Shown: positions 9,820-23,308 of the stretch, one piece after another
Numbering within the stretch: the first letter of the stretch is position 1
How the letters are laid out: the number at the start of each line of letters is the position of its first letter
DNA from: Moniliophthora roreri
Lineage: Eukaryota; Basidiomycota; Agaricomycetes; Agaricales; Marasmiaceae
NCBI GenBank assembly: GCA_001466705.2
Contig: LATX02000244.1
Span: 186,001 to 250,000, forward strand
DNA length: 64,000 nt
Reading direction: 5' to 3'
Notes under the pieces: model-generated
What the model was told of the DNA's origin: nothing
Seen by the model: only the letters and a program-made list of their open reading frames with translations
Database searches by the model: none
Made by a program: the position numbers and the translations under genes

Positions 9820-12302
9820 ATGTTCAGGTCTCCATCGCCTTACGGTCCTCCTCCAGACCCTGGATTTGGTACCCCCTATGCCTCGACAGTAGCACCCGCA
9901 ACTCCTCAATCGCCCAGTCCGGGTCACATTCAGCCAGGTTCAATCACCTACACCACTAGTACCGGTCCTGATGGAAAGATAATTTATCACCCATTCAAGT
10001 GAGCACCATTCTTCCACGGATGCAAAATCTTGGTTGATCTCATTTTGATCCCAGAGCTGTTCCTGCTAGGTACATACATTACACGTCTCACTGCTGAAAG
10101 ATTAAAATTGATCATTACGATCATAGCTATCAAACACCTTCAGGTCAGGGACTTTCGCTGAGAAAATGAATGAGAAGTTCATTTTACTGAAGGTTGTTGA
10201 CAGGAATCGTATCAGGAATTCAGTGGGTTCCAGCTGAAGCTACCCAGATACTCCCGGCAGGCGCTCAACCTGCCAGCACCGTCAGTCTACTCCAACTTCC
10301 TTATCGGTGTTACATCATCATAACCTACATCCAATTGTATAGGACTTTGAAGAAGCATGGAATCGAGGAAACCTGACTAGAGAGGATAAGGCAGCATTAA
10401 AGGAATGGTGAGCCAGTTATCGATATAATCATTTTCTACATTCTAAGCATCATATAGGCAACGTGCGGAAGACAAGCGAAGAAGGAAAGAAGAGAAAGAA
10501 TCTGCTAAAATGCTTCGAGACAAGGAGCGTTTGAGCCAAGCTAGATACGATGACGCAGACCTCCAGCATGCTCGTCAGCAAGATGCATTCAATAGGGAAC
10601 GACGAAAGAGCTTTAATGCTGGAGCAGGCGTTGCTTTTCCAGGCGCTGCTCCTGGAGGATACGCTCCGCCGAGCCCATACCAAGGATATGCTCAACCCCA
10701 ATCACATAGCCCAGGACCGATGGGCTACACTCGGGAACGGAAATACAGCAGCGGCGGAGGCCTGCTATCCGATCTAGATCGTCAATTTAATGACCTTGGT
10801 GTCAGCGATGATCGTATCGCCGGGCCTGGTATGGCGCGTCCTCGAAAGTACAGCACTCACGAAAGTGCTGCTGCTGCAGAACGTACTCGCAGGATGAGTG
10901 GTAATTTTGGACCAGAAAGGCCGTTAAGCGCATATGGAGGTGCGGCTGGATCGCACTCACCAAATGCCGGCGCTGCCTACCCTCCAAGGCCCTATTCGAG
11001 GAATGCAAATGCCTATCCGACTGCACCTCAGTATGCCAACCCCTCACCCAATCTACGATCTGCAGAGCCAGCGGCATTCGCTCCTCACGCACCGAGGCCC
11101 ACTTCGCCATATGCGACCGCAAACTATCCTCCCTCTCCCAATCATGTAGCTGATCCTTATGCACGCGCTGCTTCGCCATTTGCTCCTGGTGGAACGGTCC
11201 CAGATATTTACCCACCTGGGCATGTAATGGAAGGGCAGCCTATCGTCCGGTCTCGTGCAACAACCCCGCTTCCTGGTACTGTACCTCCACCTGTCGGTGG
11301 TTACGCAGGAAGCGCAGGCGGAGGTGTCGCCTTCCCTCAAGGTGCTACATATCCACAACCACATATTCCCGGATCCCCGCAACCCGGTGTCCCCGCAAGT
11401 CATGCTAGCGCAACTGGTCAGCTTGCTGCACCTGAATGCTTCTCCCGTCCGATCAACGCTGCTCACCCATACACTCCGTTTGAGGCGATGAAGATCCAGG
11501 ATATGGAAGAGTTCTACGATCACATACCTCGTATGCCAGCTGTTCTGCAGGCTCACGATGTTTATACCGAGGATTGGTCACGTTTAATGGAGGTGTGTAA
11601 AAACTTTATCTTATATCACCGCTCAAAGTCTGATGGAAGTACACACAGGATATTGCACTTGCCTGGTCTGGTCGTTTGCCTGTCCCAGCAGCCGCTTCAA
11701 ACAGACCTCCCAAGCGAACAACTGTCACCGCGACACTCGTCGATCTCTGGAATGGATCCTTCTTCAACCGCAGAGGCGTTGAACTAGTCCTCTACAAAGG
11801 AAGAGAACGCCGATCTGGAGCCCAAGCCGGAACAGTCGATGTGCACCTTCCTCTCCAGGACGATGATGACTATATTTCCTCTTCAGAAGACACTACAGAT
11901 TCCGATGATGACGAGCTTGATGATCCGAGGTACAATGCAACCTATGGGATGTATGGCGGACGTCCCGGATATGGACCAACACCTGATATGATGGAGACGA
12001 GACAGAAGCGACTCGCTGCGAAAGCTGAAAGGAGGAGGCGTAAAAAGGAAAGGAAGAACAGGCGAAGGGCCCGCGAAAGAGAGAAGAGGTGGAGCTTGTA
12101 CTTGACTTGTGTTCCCCAAGGAGGTGCACCAGGTCAAGCAGGAGCATACCATACCCCACATCATGCTAGTGGTGTAATGTCAGGCGTGCCAGGTTCAGGT
12201 GTGCCAGGTGCAGGTTATGGTGCAGTGTCGCCAGGTCCTTACGGCGCAAGTTACGGAGCAACGACTGGAGGCCCGTATAGTGGGTATGGCGGTGGAATCT
12301 AG
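9820..12302 (+). CDS. Large Pro/Gly/Tyr-rich disordered protein of unknown function
   Basis: About six exons give a protein near 700 residues. The N-terminal part contains ITYTTSTGPDGKIIYHPFK and GIVSGIQWVPAEATQILPAG, then a charged helical stretch (NRGNLTREDKAALKEW joined to QRAEDKRRRKEEKESAKMLR). A long low-complexity region rich in Pro, Ala, Tyr and Gly follows. A more ordered block is PFEAMKIQDMEEFYDHIPRM and DWSRLMEDIALAWSGRLPVP, spliced across about 11594-11650, then VTATLVDLWNGSFFNRRGVE. The tail has an acidic run, a strongly basic run (KAERRRRKKERKNRRRARER) that could be a nuclear localisation or nucleic-acid-binding signal, and a Gly/Tyr end. From memory, similar proteins occur across Agaricomycetes. 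Function unknown. Confidence 0.8.
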
Positions 12303-12830
12303 TCGTTTACCGATGATCTTAGTTCCATCTGAGTCGAAAGGAGAATATTTCAGATTTTGTACTGGCGTGTACATATCACAAGTAACACAACCGTATATAG
12401 AGAAAACTATCACCATTTGTATACATGATATTTCACGAACTTTCACGAATCTCATTTCTTCAAGAGGCATCAGTGGTCCTAGTTGATATACCTTACCCTA
12501 GAGGTGTAATCTCTCAGACTCAACCGTGAACTGATTTGTGGACTTTCTCTCGAGATGGGGTGTAGTTTGTGCCGAAGTTGTTCGCGAAAGCTCTAGCAAC
12601 AAGTGCTACTTTGATTTTCGACTGTTCAATAACACCGAGAACTGGTGGCTTTGACCATGTGGTTGGACTCTGGTATACGCCTTGTTTTTTCTTTTCTTTC
12701 GTTTTGAGAAACACATGATCTTATGAGAATGTTGTTGGTTAATCAGTACTATTTAGTATTTGATCCTCAGAGCAATAAGATACAGATTGTACAAAAAGAT
12801 GCACACGATGTATCATGCGACTCTGGTATA
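12303..12830. other. Convergent intergenic stretch
   Basis: This holds the 3' UTRs of the 9820 gene and RAT1. A 64-codon minus-strand frame near 12520-12714 lacks coding character. No gene seen. Confidence 0.5.
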
Positions 12831-15800
12831 CTACCATCCCCTGCCTCTGCCCCTCGAAGATTGATTGTAACCTCCGCCTCGACCGCCGCCACCGTAAACA
12901 CCATAGTTTCCTACCTGACCAGCTTGCTGTGACCCGCCATTTCCGTAGGCTCCGCCGCCATAACTGGCGGGATTCCCTCTACCATACCCATATCCGCTAG
13001 TGTTTCCGCCATAGCCACCATAACCTGCCGAGTTTCCTCCGTACCCGCCATATCCTCCTCCGTTCGCACCATAGCTTCCATATGGGTTATTACTTGGACC
13101 GCCGCCTCTTCCCCCTGGCGGACCTCGACTGTACCCACTATTCTGACCGCCGTAACCTTGGTTATTTGGCGGCCTACTACGACCGTCGCTTCCGCCTCCG
13201 CCTCGTCCATATCCACCTCCGCCATACGAATGATTGCCACCCCGGGAAGAGTAGTTATCTTGCTGGTATCCTCTGTTTCTATCATTACCATATCCAGACG
13301 GTGGGTAGTTCGATGGTCTCGAATGGAAGGGGTCATTACCACTGCTTCCCCTGGATCGGTCGTTGTTGTATCCACCGCGACCACCTCCCCAATCGCCTCC
13401 ACCACCTCCACGCCCGCGCCCACGTCCACCTCGCCTCGAATTTTCGATATCCTCTTGCGAAAGGATGCGGGGTGGTCGCCTCACACCTGGTAGAAGGACG
13501 GAGTGGTGAGGAGATAGCTGCTTAGGGAAGAAGTATTGCACAGAGAGTGATCGGTCGTTTCTGATATCGGGTAGGTTCACTTGCGTGAAAGGGCTAAAGT
13601 AGGTAGAGCCTGGTAGACAGTCGGGGTTTGGTAAGACAGTACCACTGATACCTTGACTCAGTTTCGGGTCAAGTGGAACAGGCTTTATCAGCGTTAGTCA
13701 AGATAAGACTCAAATCAACAGTAGACTTACATCTTTTGGCTTCCCCTTTCCATAAAGCTTTTCGTAGAATGGATGCACTGGATGCTCGTCTGCAGCAAAG
13801 ATGACATTGTTGCCCCATGTGTTGCGCCGTATCTCATCGTCTGTGAGCTTATTGTATGGTTCCCTCATAGAGCCCAAAAGGCGTTTCTCGTCAATGAACG
13901 GTAGAAGAGCAACACCTTGCCATGCCATCTTCTTCCCGTTCATGTCTATTTGGAACGTAGTAGGGTAAAAGTCGATTATAGGTGACTCTTCTTCTGTCAT
14001 CAGGTGATGGAATGTCTCCGGAATGTGCTTTCGACTGAACGCGGGCGTCAAACAAGACTGTGGTAGGATAGAAAAGAGTTTACCTTGCTGCAGGGAAGAC
14101 TCCCATGAGCTGTTCGTATGGCTTGAATGGTTGACCGATCTTGAAATGAATATTCATCTTATCGACTTCTTCAAAGTCGGCCGCAAACGGAGCAAAATGA
14201 TAGGGGTAGTACCACTGCCACGAAGGTGTCTATAAAGTAATGGTTAGCAACAGAGAAGGAAGCATAGAGAAGTACCCACCCCTTGATAATAATAACACAA
14301 CACCCAAGACATGCCTTCAATATAGCTCTGCGTCAATCTGAAAGACATTAGAAAACCTTATGCCACGGTATAGTACCACTGACTTCTTTCTGAATTCCTT
14401 GTCGGTATACTCAACGCCGAACTTCTGCTGGTAGTATCGCTCTCTATAACCAGGCTCCCACAACCTATATTCGATACCCCAAATGAGTTCCTGCAGTTCC
14501 TTCAAGGGTAGAACTCTGGACACGCACTTTACTGTATCCTCCTGCGTGACTGTTCCATCCGGGTTTACCTTGTATTCCAAGGCAGATTTGTCGTGAGGAC
14601 CATCTGCAGGTGGCTCCTCCTCTTCAGCCTCCAATGTCTCGTCCCCCTCGACTTCTCCAGGGCCCTCTTCATACTTACGCTTAGTACCCATAATACTGTC
14701 GTCGACATTAGCAGAGTCGTTGAAATCACCGACGTCTGCATTGGCAGCTGCACCTGGTATATCATCGACCTTCATGGAGCCTTGTGTGGGAGATTGTGTC
14801 GAGGTCGTGGATGGAACTGCGCTCGTAACCACAGATGTGGTAGCGACACTTGTCATACTGCCGCCAAATCCAGGTATATCAAAATCCGCATCTTCGGTCG
14901 TAGACATGGTGGTCGTAGTGGCAGGCACCGCTGTCGGTGGTGGTCCGTCCACACTCATCCGAATTGCATCAAGGGAGGCAGCAGGTAGGGGCAAGGATGA
15001 CTCTGGTTTGGCGGGTAGAGATAAGTCCGGCTTCTTCGTTATTGTGGCCGACTTTTTGACAGGCATCAGGCCTGCAAGTTCGGCTTTCAGCACCTCTGCA
15101 GCGCTCATGTTCGCCATTCTGATTGCACGTCTATTGGCGACAACATCATGGTTGGAACCTGCGAGCGCTTGCTGTGCACTGGGAAGGTGTTTGATTGATT
15201 CCTCTGTCGCAGGTGCACCGAGACCTATTGAATCGGCTTTGGCCGCGAAATCGTGGTTGGATGATGATCGGGATGGTGCACCAGCGGAGATGGACTCGAC
15301 AGTGCCGTCCTTCTCCAGCTTGCGTCGTTTGGCGTTCTGCTCTTGACGCTCTTCGGCTACAAAAAGAATTCACAAAAATTTGCGTCAATATCCGGTCTGA
15401 CAAAAATTGGGAAGAATACGGGCATTCATGATGCAAAAAATTAAGGTTATAAGGTAATTGTTTTGGGATTTGATGGTGATGATGGGCAATGAACGAAAAC
15501 ACAATAACACTTCACGACACGGACCTTCACGTCGCCTCTTAAATATATCATCTTCTCTTTTCGCAAGACCCTCAAGGATGATCTGCACTCTGGCCAACTC
15601 AAGGCGGCCGTGGTTCGTCAAATAGCCGCCCATTCGCGACAGCTCCGTCTTCCATATCCTCAACAGCGTATCAATCGCACCCTCCCGGATCTCAAGCGAA
15701 GGTAAGTGAGGCAAAAAATCATTTCCAACAAAGAAAATGAGTAAGACCCAATCATCTATGGCTTGTTCCAGATTGAACGGGAATGATTCTTGGGGTACAT

Positions 15801-17199
15801 TCAGTTCCGCTTCCAAGTATTCTCGTAGAATCGAGACGTCGAGAAATATGAATGGTTTTCTTTCTGTGACTTTCTTTTTCGCTCGGTCTTGTACCTCTGC
15901 TGGTGTGGCTGTACATTGGGCTGCGTAGTGACCTTCTTGTCCACACATACGACATGCCATGTTGGAGCTGTCTGAGAATACGTCCTCTCGTAGTACTCTG
16001 AAGTAGGGTTCATGCGTGGCCAATGCAAGCATGATAAGATCAGCGTCCTGCGATTTGGGTCAGCTTTCGTTTGGAAACGAAACATTGGGCACATACTAAA
16101 CCATAGATGACATGCTTCGTATTCGGGTCATGTCCAGGATTAGTCCTCTGCCTCCTGATGAAGTCCATGATCTTATGTTCTCCTTCTCCAGGAACACTCG
16201 CATCAGAAATAATTACTTGGAGCTACAGAACCTTGAGCGCTGTTGTTACCTGATAGAAGTGAACTTACGTACATTCTTCCAACCGGGATCAGAGTTCATC
16301 TTCTGCACCACCCAATATCGCAATGAGGCGGCAAGTAAATCCATGAATGGTGTTCCAGGAGTGATAGCATTCGAGTCCCACGCCTTTTTGTTCTTCTCCT
16401 CTTCTGAGATGGTCTTCCCCATCTCTGCAAGAAATGAGAATGAGTTTCAAGGTTAAACGGGGGAAACAATACTTCGTACCTTCCCAGAGTCGTACCGACT
16501 CCAATCTAGCTTCTTCCTTTTCCTTCGCCTCCTGGGCAGCTCGAAAACGTCTCGACCTTTGCTGATTCATTTTAGCGCGGGGAGCAACACCGTCTAGAGC
16601 CAATGTAGGGATGGGTTTTTCGGCAAAAACTTGCGTGTTAAAAACGTACCGATAGCCATAAATAAGAGTTTCCTTGGTCTGACCATGTTTACCACCCGTT
16701 CAGTGTACTTGAAAACTTCCACCATCATATCTTCTTCTGTTTCGGGCGCTGGCTATATAATAGGGCTGCGTTAGTGCATTGACTTTGGTTGGTTTCGATT
16801 GATTTGCACACCTTGCCCTCTGGGTGAGTACATGGGTGAACCTATGGAGACGAAGTCAGCGTTTGGCCAGTATAGGGTAGTATAAGAGCACGCACAATTC
16901 CATTCATATCAAGATACAGACAATCAAATTCCGTTCCATTAGGATTAGGGTCCGCCATGTTCGTAGGAATTGTGACTAGTTCGTCATTTTCATCTTCGAC
17001 CTTGATTTCTTCATCCTCTACCACTGGGTAGACTGTTGACGTGTGCATGCATGAGCGTCCGACGGAAAGAAAAGACTACTATGACACGTAACTGATTTTA
17101 GGGTATTTTTTACTCAACCAGCGGAATAGTGCTGGAACACCCTATGAAGATGCTGGGTGAGCGGACGGTTCGTCACGATGTGAGCTGAGAGCATACCAT
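12831..17199 (-). CDS. RAT1: 5'-3' exoribonuclease Rat1/Xrn2
   Basis: Rat1/Xrn2 is the nuclear 5'-3' exonuclease for RNA decay, rRNA processing and torpedo termination of RNA polymerase II. The start codon is alone in its exon: ATG at 17199-17197 is followed at once by GTATGC, and the next exon begins [16 protein letters not shown], the invariant XRN N-terminus. Downstream are [60 protein letters not shown] and [19 protein letters not shown], which supply the acidic catalytic residues. The CCHC knuckle [14 protein letters not shown] and the [20 protein letters not shown] segment are characteristic of the nuclear paralogue. The C-terminus is a long RGG/GYGG region ending GRGRGW at 12831. Roughly ten introns. 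Divergent from eIF2B delta with 249 bp between starts. Confidence 0.95.
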
Positions 17200-17448
17200 G
17201 TCCAAAGAGTATGAGAAATGGGGATAGAATAGAAAGATGAGAAGGGAATAGAGTAGATGGTCGACGTTGTGAACAGACCGGCGCCGCTGCTGTCGGCTAC
17301 GGTTACGGTAACTCCGCTCAATGCAGTTACGCCACGTGCCATCATAAATTTCTAGGTCTGACTCGATCTTATCTGCTTTAACCCCCAACCTCATTTCTCG
17401 CATATTTCCAGGCTCAGGTCTTCTCCTTCATCGGCATAAACGACAGAA

Positions 17449-19043
17449 ATGCCGGACCTAGCACTCCAAGCCCCCGGCGCTAATGGTGCATCAGCACTAG
17501 CAACTCAAGCCCCGAATTTACCATCTTCACAACCTTCACAAAAATCTATGACCAAGGCGGAGCGTAGAGAGCTTCAGGAGAAACAACGGGCAGCGAAAGC
17601 TTTGCAGAAGCAGCAGCAACAGCAAGGAGGGGGAGGGGGAGGACAGCAGAAGCAAAAACCTGACTCAAAGGCAAATCCCAAACCTCCGGCTCTCAGATCA
17701 CCTGCACCCAAATCCCAAACTAGCGGCGGTCGACCTCGTTCCGAATCATCAGCAGGTGCAGTGCAAGACGCTTCTGCGGACAATTCTCGTCACGGATTAC
17801 GAATTTTCACTCATTTTGGGCTACCTAAATTACCTAGTGGAGGTCACAATATCAAGGGATCCGACATCATTCATCCTGCAATTGTCAGGCTTGGGTTGAT
17901 GTTCTCCGAGTTTAAGATATGTGGCGCAAATGCCCGGTGTATCGCGACGTTAAGCGCGTTCAAAACGGTGCGTTTTACAACTTGTGAGTCCGTTTATCCG
18001 TTTACCCTTGTGCTCAGGTCATCCAAGATTACACTACTCCCCCCAATACCACCCTCTCGAGACATCTGATGACATATCTGTCGCCTCAGATCTCGCATCT
18101 AGTTGCTGCACGTCCAATGTCAGTCACGATGGGTAATGCAATCAGGCAGTTGAAGCTGGAGATCAGTGGAAGTGATATTGACTTGCCCGAACAAGACGTG
18201 TGTATCACCTCATAAAAGCAGTCGGGTTGTTACTGAGGACGCGTCTAATCCAGGCAAAAGACGCGCTCTGTCATAAGATTGACGACTACATCAGAGACAG
18301 GATCATCATTGCCGACCAAGTCATCGAGAATCTAGCAGTAAACAAGATTCAAGACGGGGATGTCATTCTCACTTATGCCAGGTTCGTGTACCTTTACCCT
18401 GTACCATGCGTCTCTTGTTCACTCAAACACTTGCCCATTCAGATCATCGATCGTTGAGAAAATCCTGCTCGGGGCACACTCTCTTCAAAAACGATTTACT
18501 GTAATCGTGATAGACTCAAGACCACTTCTCGAAGGCAAGGCCCTTCTACGCACCCTTACATCAACAAATCCACCAATACCTTGCACATACGCGCTACTCC
18601 CGGCACTACCTTCGTTAGTCAACGATGTCAGCACCGTCCTCGTGGGAGCCCACTCACTTCACACCAATGGTGCGGTCTATTCAAGAGCAGGAACCGCCAT
18701 GGTGGCAATGATGGCTAAGGAACACGGCATCCCAGTAATGGTCTGTTGTGAAACGTATAAATTCAGCGAAAGTGTAATGTTGGACGGGTTTGGTAAAAAT
18801 GAACTCGGTGGGTATTGTTGATATCTTTCCGACTCCACAGCAACTGACGACATGGCTTCTATATCAGCACCTCTCAAGTTCTCGCCTTCATCGCCGCCTT
18901 CTAATTCAAATTTGGAAGTACTGAATCCCCTGTATGATGCCACGCCCCCGTCCTGTATTACTGCCGTGTGTACAGAAGTGGGGCTTATACCACCTACAAG
19001 TATTAGCTCTATACCGCTTGCATTGGGGAAACAGACTTTGTAA
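17449..19043 (+). CDS. GCD2: Translation initiation factor eIF2B subunit delta
   Basis: This is the regulatory delta subunit of the guanine nucleotide exchange factor for eIF2. The N-terminus is low complexity, with MTKAERRELQEKQRAAKALQ, a Gln/Gly-rich run and Ser/Pro-rich sequence, as in other delta subunits. The conserved domain begins HFGLPKLPSGGHNIKGSDII. It continues with RPMSVTMGNAIRQLKLEISG, NKIQDGDVILTYARSSIVEK, FTVIVIDSRPLLEGKALLR, LVGAHSLHTNGAVYSRAGTA and NPLYDATPPSCITAVCTEVG, ending GLIPPTSISSIPL. Four short introns (near 17969, 18198, 18380 and 18806) keep the frame. The start at 17449 is the first ATG and gives a normal delta-type N-terminal extension. Convergent with the BRCT gene. 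Confidence 0.95.
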
Positions 19044-19318
19044 ATATCTGCCGCCATTGTATTCACGTATCCAGGATCTACTGTACACTTGAGCACGTAA
19101 TGCTATGATTCCAAACTGAAGTATCCCAGAAGTGAATCAGGAAAGGGGCCAGGCGGTTTGCAGGCCGGAGTCTTACAAAGAGTACTAATCATGAACCCTC
19201 GAAGCTTGATCCTCGACATGGTAACACCATCAACAGTAGTATACAGTTATCGCTCGCAACACATAAATGGTATTAGATACATGCATGGTGGCTCTAAATG
19301 CTGATGAAAATAGTATAT

Positions 19319-22300
19319 CTACTGTGCATTTCTGCGGGTGCTCTTCCGTCCACCTGTTCTCTTACGAGTATTTGAGACCGGTTTCATAGAAACAATCTCC
19401 ACCTTCGAGTCTTGACTCCCAAACAACTTCATCAGCTTTCTCTTTTCATCCCTTTGGACGGGATCCTCATAAGTCACGCGCACACTCTCCTCCCGAACCT
19501 CTTCTTCAACATCCAGTGGCTGACCGCCAAACTCCATACTAAGCTCGTTGACTTCACCCGTTGAGCAGGTCCGGTCTTCCACTGGTTCTGGGTGGGGCTA
19601 CAAGGAAAAGGATAAAGTAAGCACTGGGACAAGTGATGCAAGAAGATGCGACAAACCTTGGCCCGTGTACCTCTTGGCCTCTTACTACGACCACCACTCC
19701 CTGTCACAGCAGCATCATCGCCTCCTTCTTCTGAACGTCGCTTCCCGAGCAGGCTAGGTCCGCCTCCATCCAACAGATTGGTCAAACTGTCTTGTAAAGC
19801 TTTTGCCTGGACCCCGTCCAACTCTAGGGGCCTATGTACCTTGGTTGGAGACGCCGACTGTGATTTCCGTCGCACCAAAGGTCCTCTCCCAGCAGCCTTG
19901 CCCTTGATGTTCCCGTTCGAAGTCTTTTTCTTTACCGCAGCCGCAGGCATCTTCATCGGCGATGGCGTCCTCGATGAAGGCACGGATACCACCGCTTGGA
20001 GATTCGCTTCGGTCGCAGATCGTTTCAAAGAAACTTCTGGTCCTGAACCGGGATCCGAAGTAGAGGTATGTACGACAGACTCTGATTGTGTCGTCGTAGG
20101 TATTTTGGCTTTACCCTTGCCCTTGTTCACTCGTGAGGGGACCGACACCTCCATCTCATCTTCCGTTTCAGAGTCAGGCTGCGTAGGAACGGGTGGTGAT
20201 GCGTCAGAGGACTGTTCGACAGGAGATGTCTCGGACCCAAGTTGCTGAGATTCGGCGGGTGGTGGTATTTGCCATAGCTGCGTTGCTGGAGGACCACCCA
20301 AGAGGCCATTCGGGTTACCGAATGACCCAGGAGGCGACATTAGCGAAAGTTTCGAAAGCGAAGGTACAGCCAATGGTGGTATATCTTCTCCCGGAGCTGG
20401 GTTCCGTTGCGTACTTGTAACTGCGGGTTTAAACTCGAAAGACTGTTCCTGGTCTTGCGATTGGGCTGTTTCACGGTGTCAGGTAGGTGTGAAAAATGCG
20501 CCAAAAAGATATCTTACCATTAGTGATATCAGCCATCCTGAGATCGTCTTCCGTAGCTTTCCCTTTACCCTTCAAATCTTTTTTGTGCTCCACCGATGTA
20601 CCCTGACCGATCTGAGCAGTCTTTTGTTTGAAACCAGAAGGGTCTTGACCAGGCAAGAGATGCTCATCAACGATGGGCACCGTTCCTGTATTCTTAGCCT
20701 CTTCCACCCAGCTCATGTTGACAACGGGTATACCCCACTCCTTCGCTTTTTCGTACTTGAGACCTTCCCCAGATGGACAAAGAAGATGACTAGCACGTTT
20801 AGAGAACGTCGGCAAGTGATTGAATCCTTCAACAGTATGAGTATATAGGGAAAAGTAAACCAAGGGGGAACGTACCCAAAGTTCTGACTAACCTAGCCAT
20901 GAAAACCTTCTCGCATTCGTCGAAACCAGAGAAGCTAATGAATACTTTCGCTGCCCCTGCTCCGTGATCGTTTAGGCGTAGTTTGACACTTTTGACAAAG
21001 CGAAGAACGTACCACCAACAGGACACCTAACACTAACAGGGGTATAACTAACATGTTCATCTGCTTCATAGATGCGTTCCCCGTATAAACACTTCTCCAG
21101 CCAGCATTCTGTCCGGAACTTTGCGAGATACGAAGTGGATGCAGTCTCCAAGAGTGTGCGAAATAGAGGCGAGCCACTAAAGGTGCTTTGAGTCACAATC
21201 AGATGAATGGGCAATGAAGACGAACCTAACAAGTCGTACAATGACGAGATCCACGTTCTCAGCAGAGTCACCGCCAACAATGGTCCCACCATATTTTTGC
21301 ACCGCCTGCTGAACACTTTTGCTATCGGCTTCACCAAGTAACAGGAACCGAAGCCCATCAAATATGAGTGGTGTCGATTCAGGCTGCGCGACCTTTGCAG
21401 ATTCAGGTTGCGATCGAGAGCGAGAATGAGGTTTGGATTCCGGAGTTCCGGGTGACCTGGGAGTAGAAGGCCCTGCGCCCGGGGTATCCAACTCGACCTG
21501 CATGTCTGGCCTAATGTCGACATTCATGTCCACTGGCTCCAGTGACTGTCTATCACCATTCTGAAGGTCCGGCGTCGGAGTAGACGACTTTCTAGTCGAA
21601 AGTATCCGCCTTAAAGGCTTCGAGGTGTGTGTGATTGGTGCGAAGGAATTGGCACGCCTGAACCCAACTGAGTTGAGGAATGAGCCGTTTCCGACGAGGC
21701 GCTTGCCTTCGTCTTCCTCCTCCTCTTGCGGTCGATATTGTGTCTGCGACTTAGTGGGACTCCGTATCAACCGTCCTTGTTCTACATCCATAGCGTATCC
21801 ACGGTGTTTCAACAGACTGGCCCAGATCTTGAGTTGGGTAGCAGGTAGACGTTGTACGACGGCCGGTTCATCCTCGTTGTCCTGAGATTCGGGCAGCCTC
21901 CCTTTGGCGTTTTTAGGACGGTTTTCTTGGACAGGAGTTGATACATTGAGGGGTGAGGAAGAAGATGGTGTAGCCGTAGGTAGTTCAACTAGAAAAGATT
22001 TGAAAGGGCTAGTAGAATGTGAAGAAACGAAGACTTACCGTTTGTGAACGACCTGGGTTGCGGCCGTGGCCGTCGAACCTGGTACTTGTCTTCATCAAAC
22101 CTCCCGCCAAACTGTAGCGAATCCCAAAACCATTCCTCCCAAACCAGTTTTATGTCCGCTTCGCCTCGTTTGTTGAATTTTTCAGCATAATGCATCTTCT
22201 CGGTTTCTTCGTCTCCGGAGCATAGCAGGTGGGTTACGCGAACCGGTCGCTCAAGATTTTTGAGATACGAGCCGCCGTTGCTATTGACGAGTTTGTTAAT

Positions 22301-23063
22301 TTGGCTGCGTCTGTTGACATCAGATATGCCGGAGAGACACAGAACGACGTCTGAAAAGATAGGCAGATGATATTGTCGTATACTCTGGTGCGTAATGAGT
22401 TGCTAATACGGGGTACTGGTTCAATGTGCCGCACCTCAGCAATGTCCACATCATCTCCTCGTAGCCATATCTGATAGTTTTCAGTGATCCATTCTGGCTT
22501 GAGGATAGGTATCTTTCGTTCCAAAGCACACTGCGCGACATCAAGTTAGCATGAATATATATGATTCGAGGACCGTACCATGTATTTAGGCCCTCCGTGG
22601 TTGACTGCAATCAGATGAGTAACGCGATCGGTGAACGCATTACAAGTAGCCGCTCCTAGCTCAACAGCTTGACGAAAAAGTCCTGGCTGTTTCAAATTTC
22701 AGAGAAACGCAATACGACGTGGTAATGACTCGCACCTTATCCATCACGCCAGTTGCACAAAGGACAAATCCATAGAAAGGCCGTGGACAGATATCATGTT
22801 CCTTCAGTTGACTATCTTGCGCCCAAATATCATCGTGTTCAGAGAGTTCGGCTTCTTGTGTACGAGGTTTGGATGATGAAGCTTGGGGTTGCGCTGGCCG
22901 AAGTTTCACGTTGGGAACCTGTATGAATTGAGCTAAACGCCATGGAATGATTATGATTTCGAATGACCTTTGTAGATTTGTTCCCTCGTCGACGCATCGT
23001 GAAATGAAGCTGGTATAGTGTCTCGGCGTCAACAACTTGAAGGTCAGGATGCCATGATTTCAT
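19319..23063 (-). CDS. DPB11: BRCT-repeat replication checkpoint protein (Dpb11/Rad4/TopBP1)
   Basis: This scaffold binds phosphorylated Sld3-like and 9-1-1 partners and activates the checkpoint kinase. At least four BRCT-like modules are visible. BRCT1 starts RPFYGFVLCATGVMDK and holds THLIAVNHGGPKYM and PILKPEWITENYQIWLRGD. BRCT2 includes LCLSGISDVNRRSQINKLV and VRVTHLLCSGDEETEK, ending LVWEEWFWDSLQFGGRFDED. A Ser/Pro-rich linker carries TP and SP sites. BRCT3 starts FDGLRFLLLGEADSKSVQQA; BRCT4 includes KVFISFSGFDECEKVFMARL and WGIPVVNMSWVEEAKNTGTV. A basic, disordered C-terminus ends with RKRTGGRKSTRRNAQ at 19319. The start at 23063 lies a short way upstream of BRCT1. About ten introns. 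Four BRCTs fit fungal Dpb11/Rad4 rather than the longer animal TopBP1. Confidence 0.9.
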
Positions 23064-23308
23064 GTGACCACTTTAGGGCAGGCTGAAACGCGCTTTAAAA
23101 TCATTGTCCTTTGCACTACCTGCTTGTGGAGTGTCTCTTTCACGAGCAGCCGACATGCCTCCAAACTCAACCGGAATGTCTGGTACCTAATCGACTCAAA
23201 CAAACTCCTCAACCTCAGCCGTTCGTCTCGCCATCCTGTCCTCATATCCCTTGAATGGAAACAGTTTTAGGCCACCAATGCGACCACTAAGCAATTCGAG
23301 TACTTTTA

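Noticed and set aside
12520..12714. 64-codon minus-strand frame between convergent genes
   Set aside because: Short, non-ATG-dependent context in a 3' UTR region, no similarity recognised.
14720..15346. 208-codon plus-strand frame
   Set aside because: Antisense shadow of low-complexity RAT1 exons.
19646..20248. 200-codon plus-strand frame
   Set aside because: Antisense shadow of the DPB11 C-terminal region, which reads as coherent spliced protein on the minus strand.
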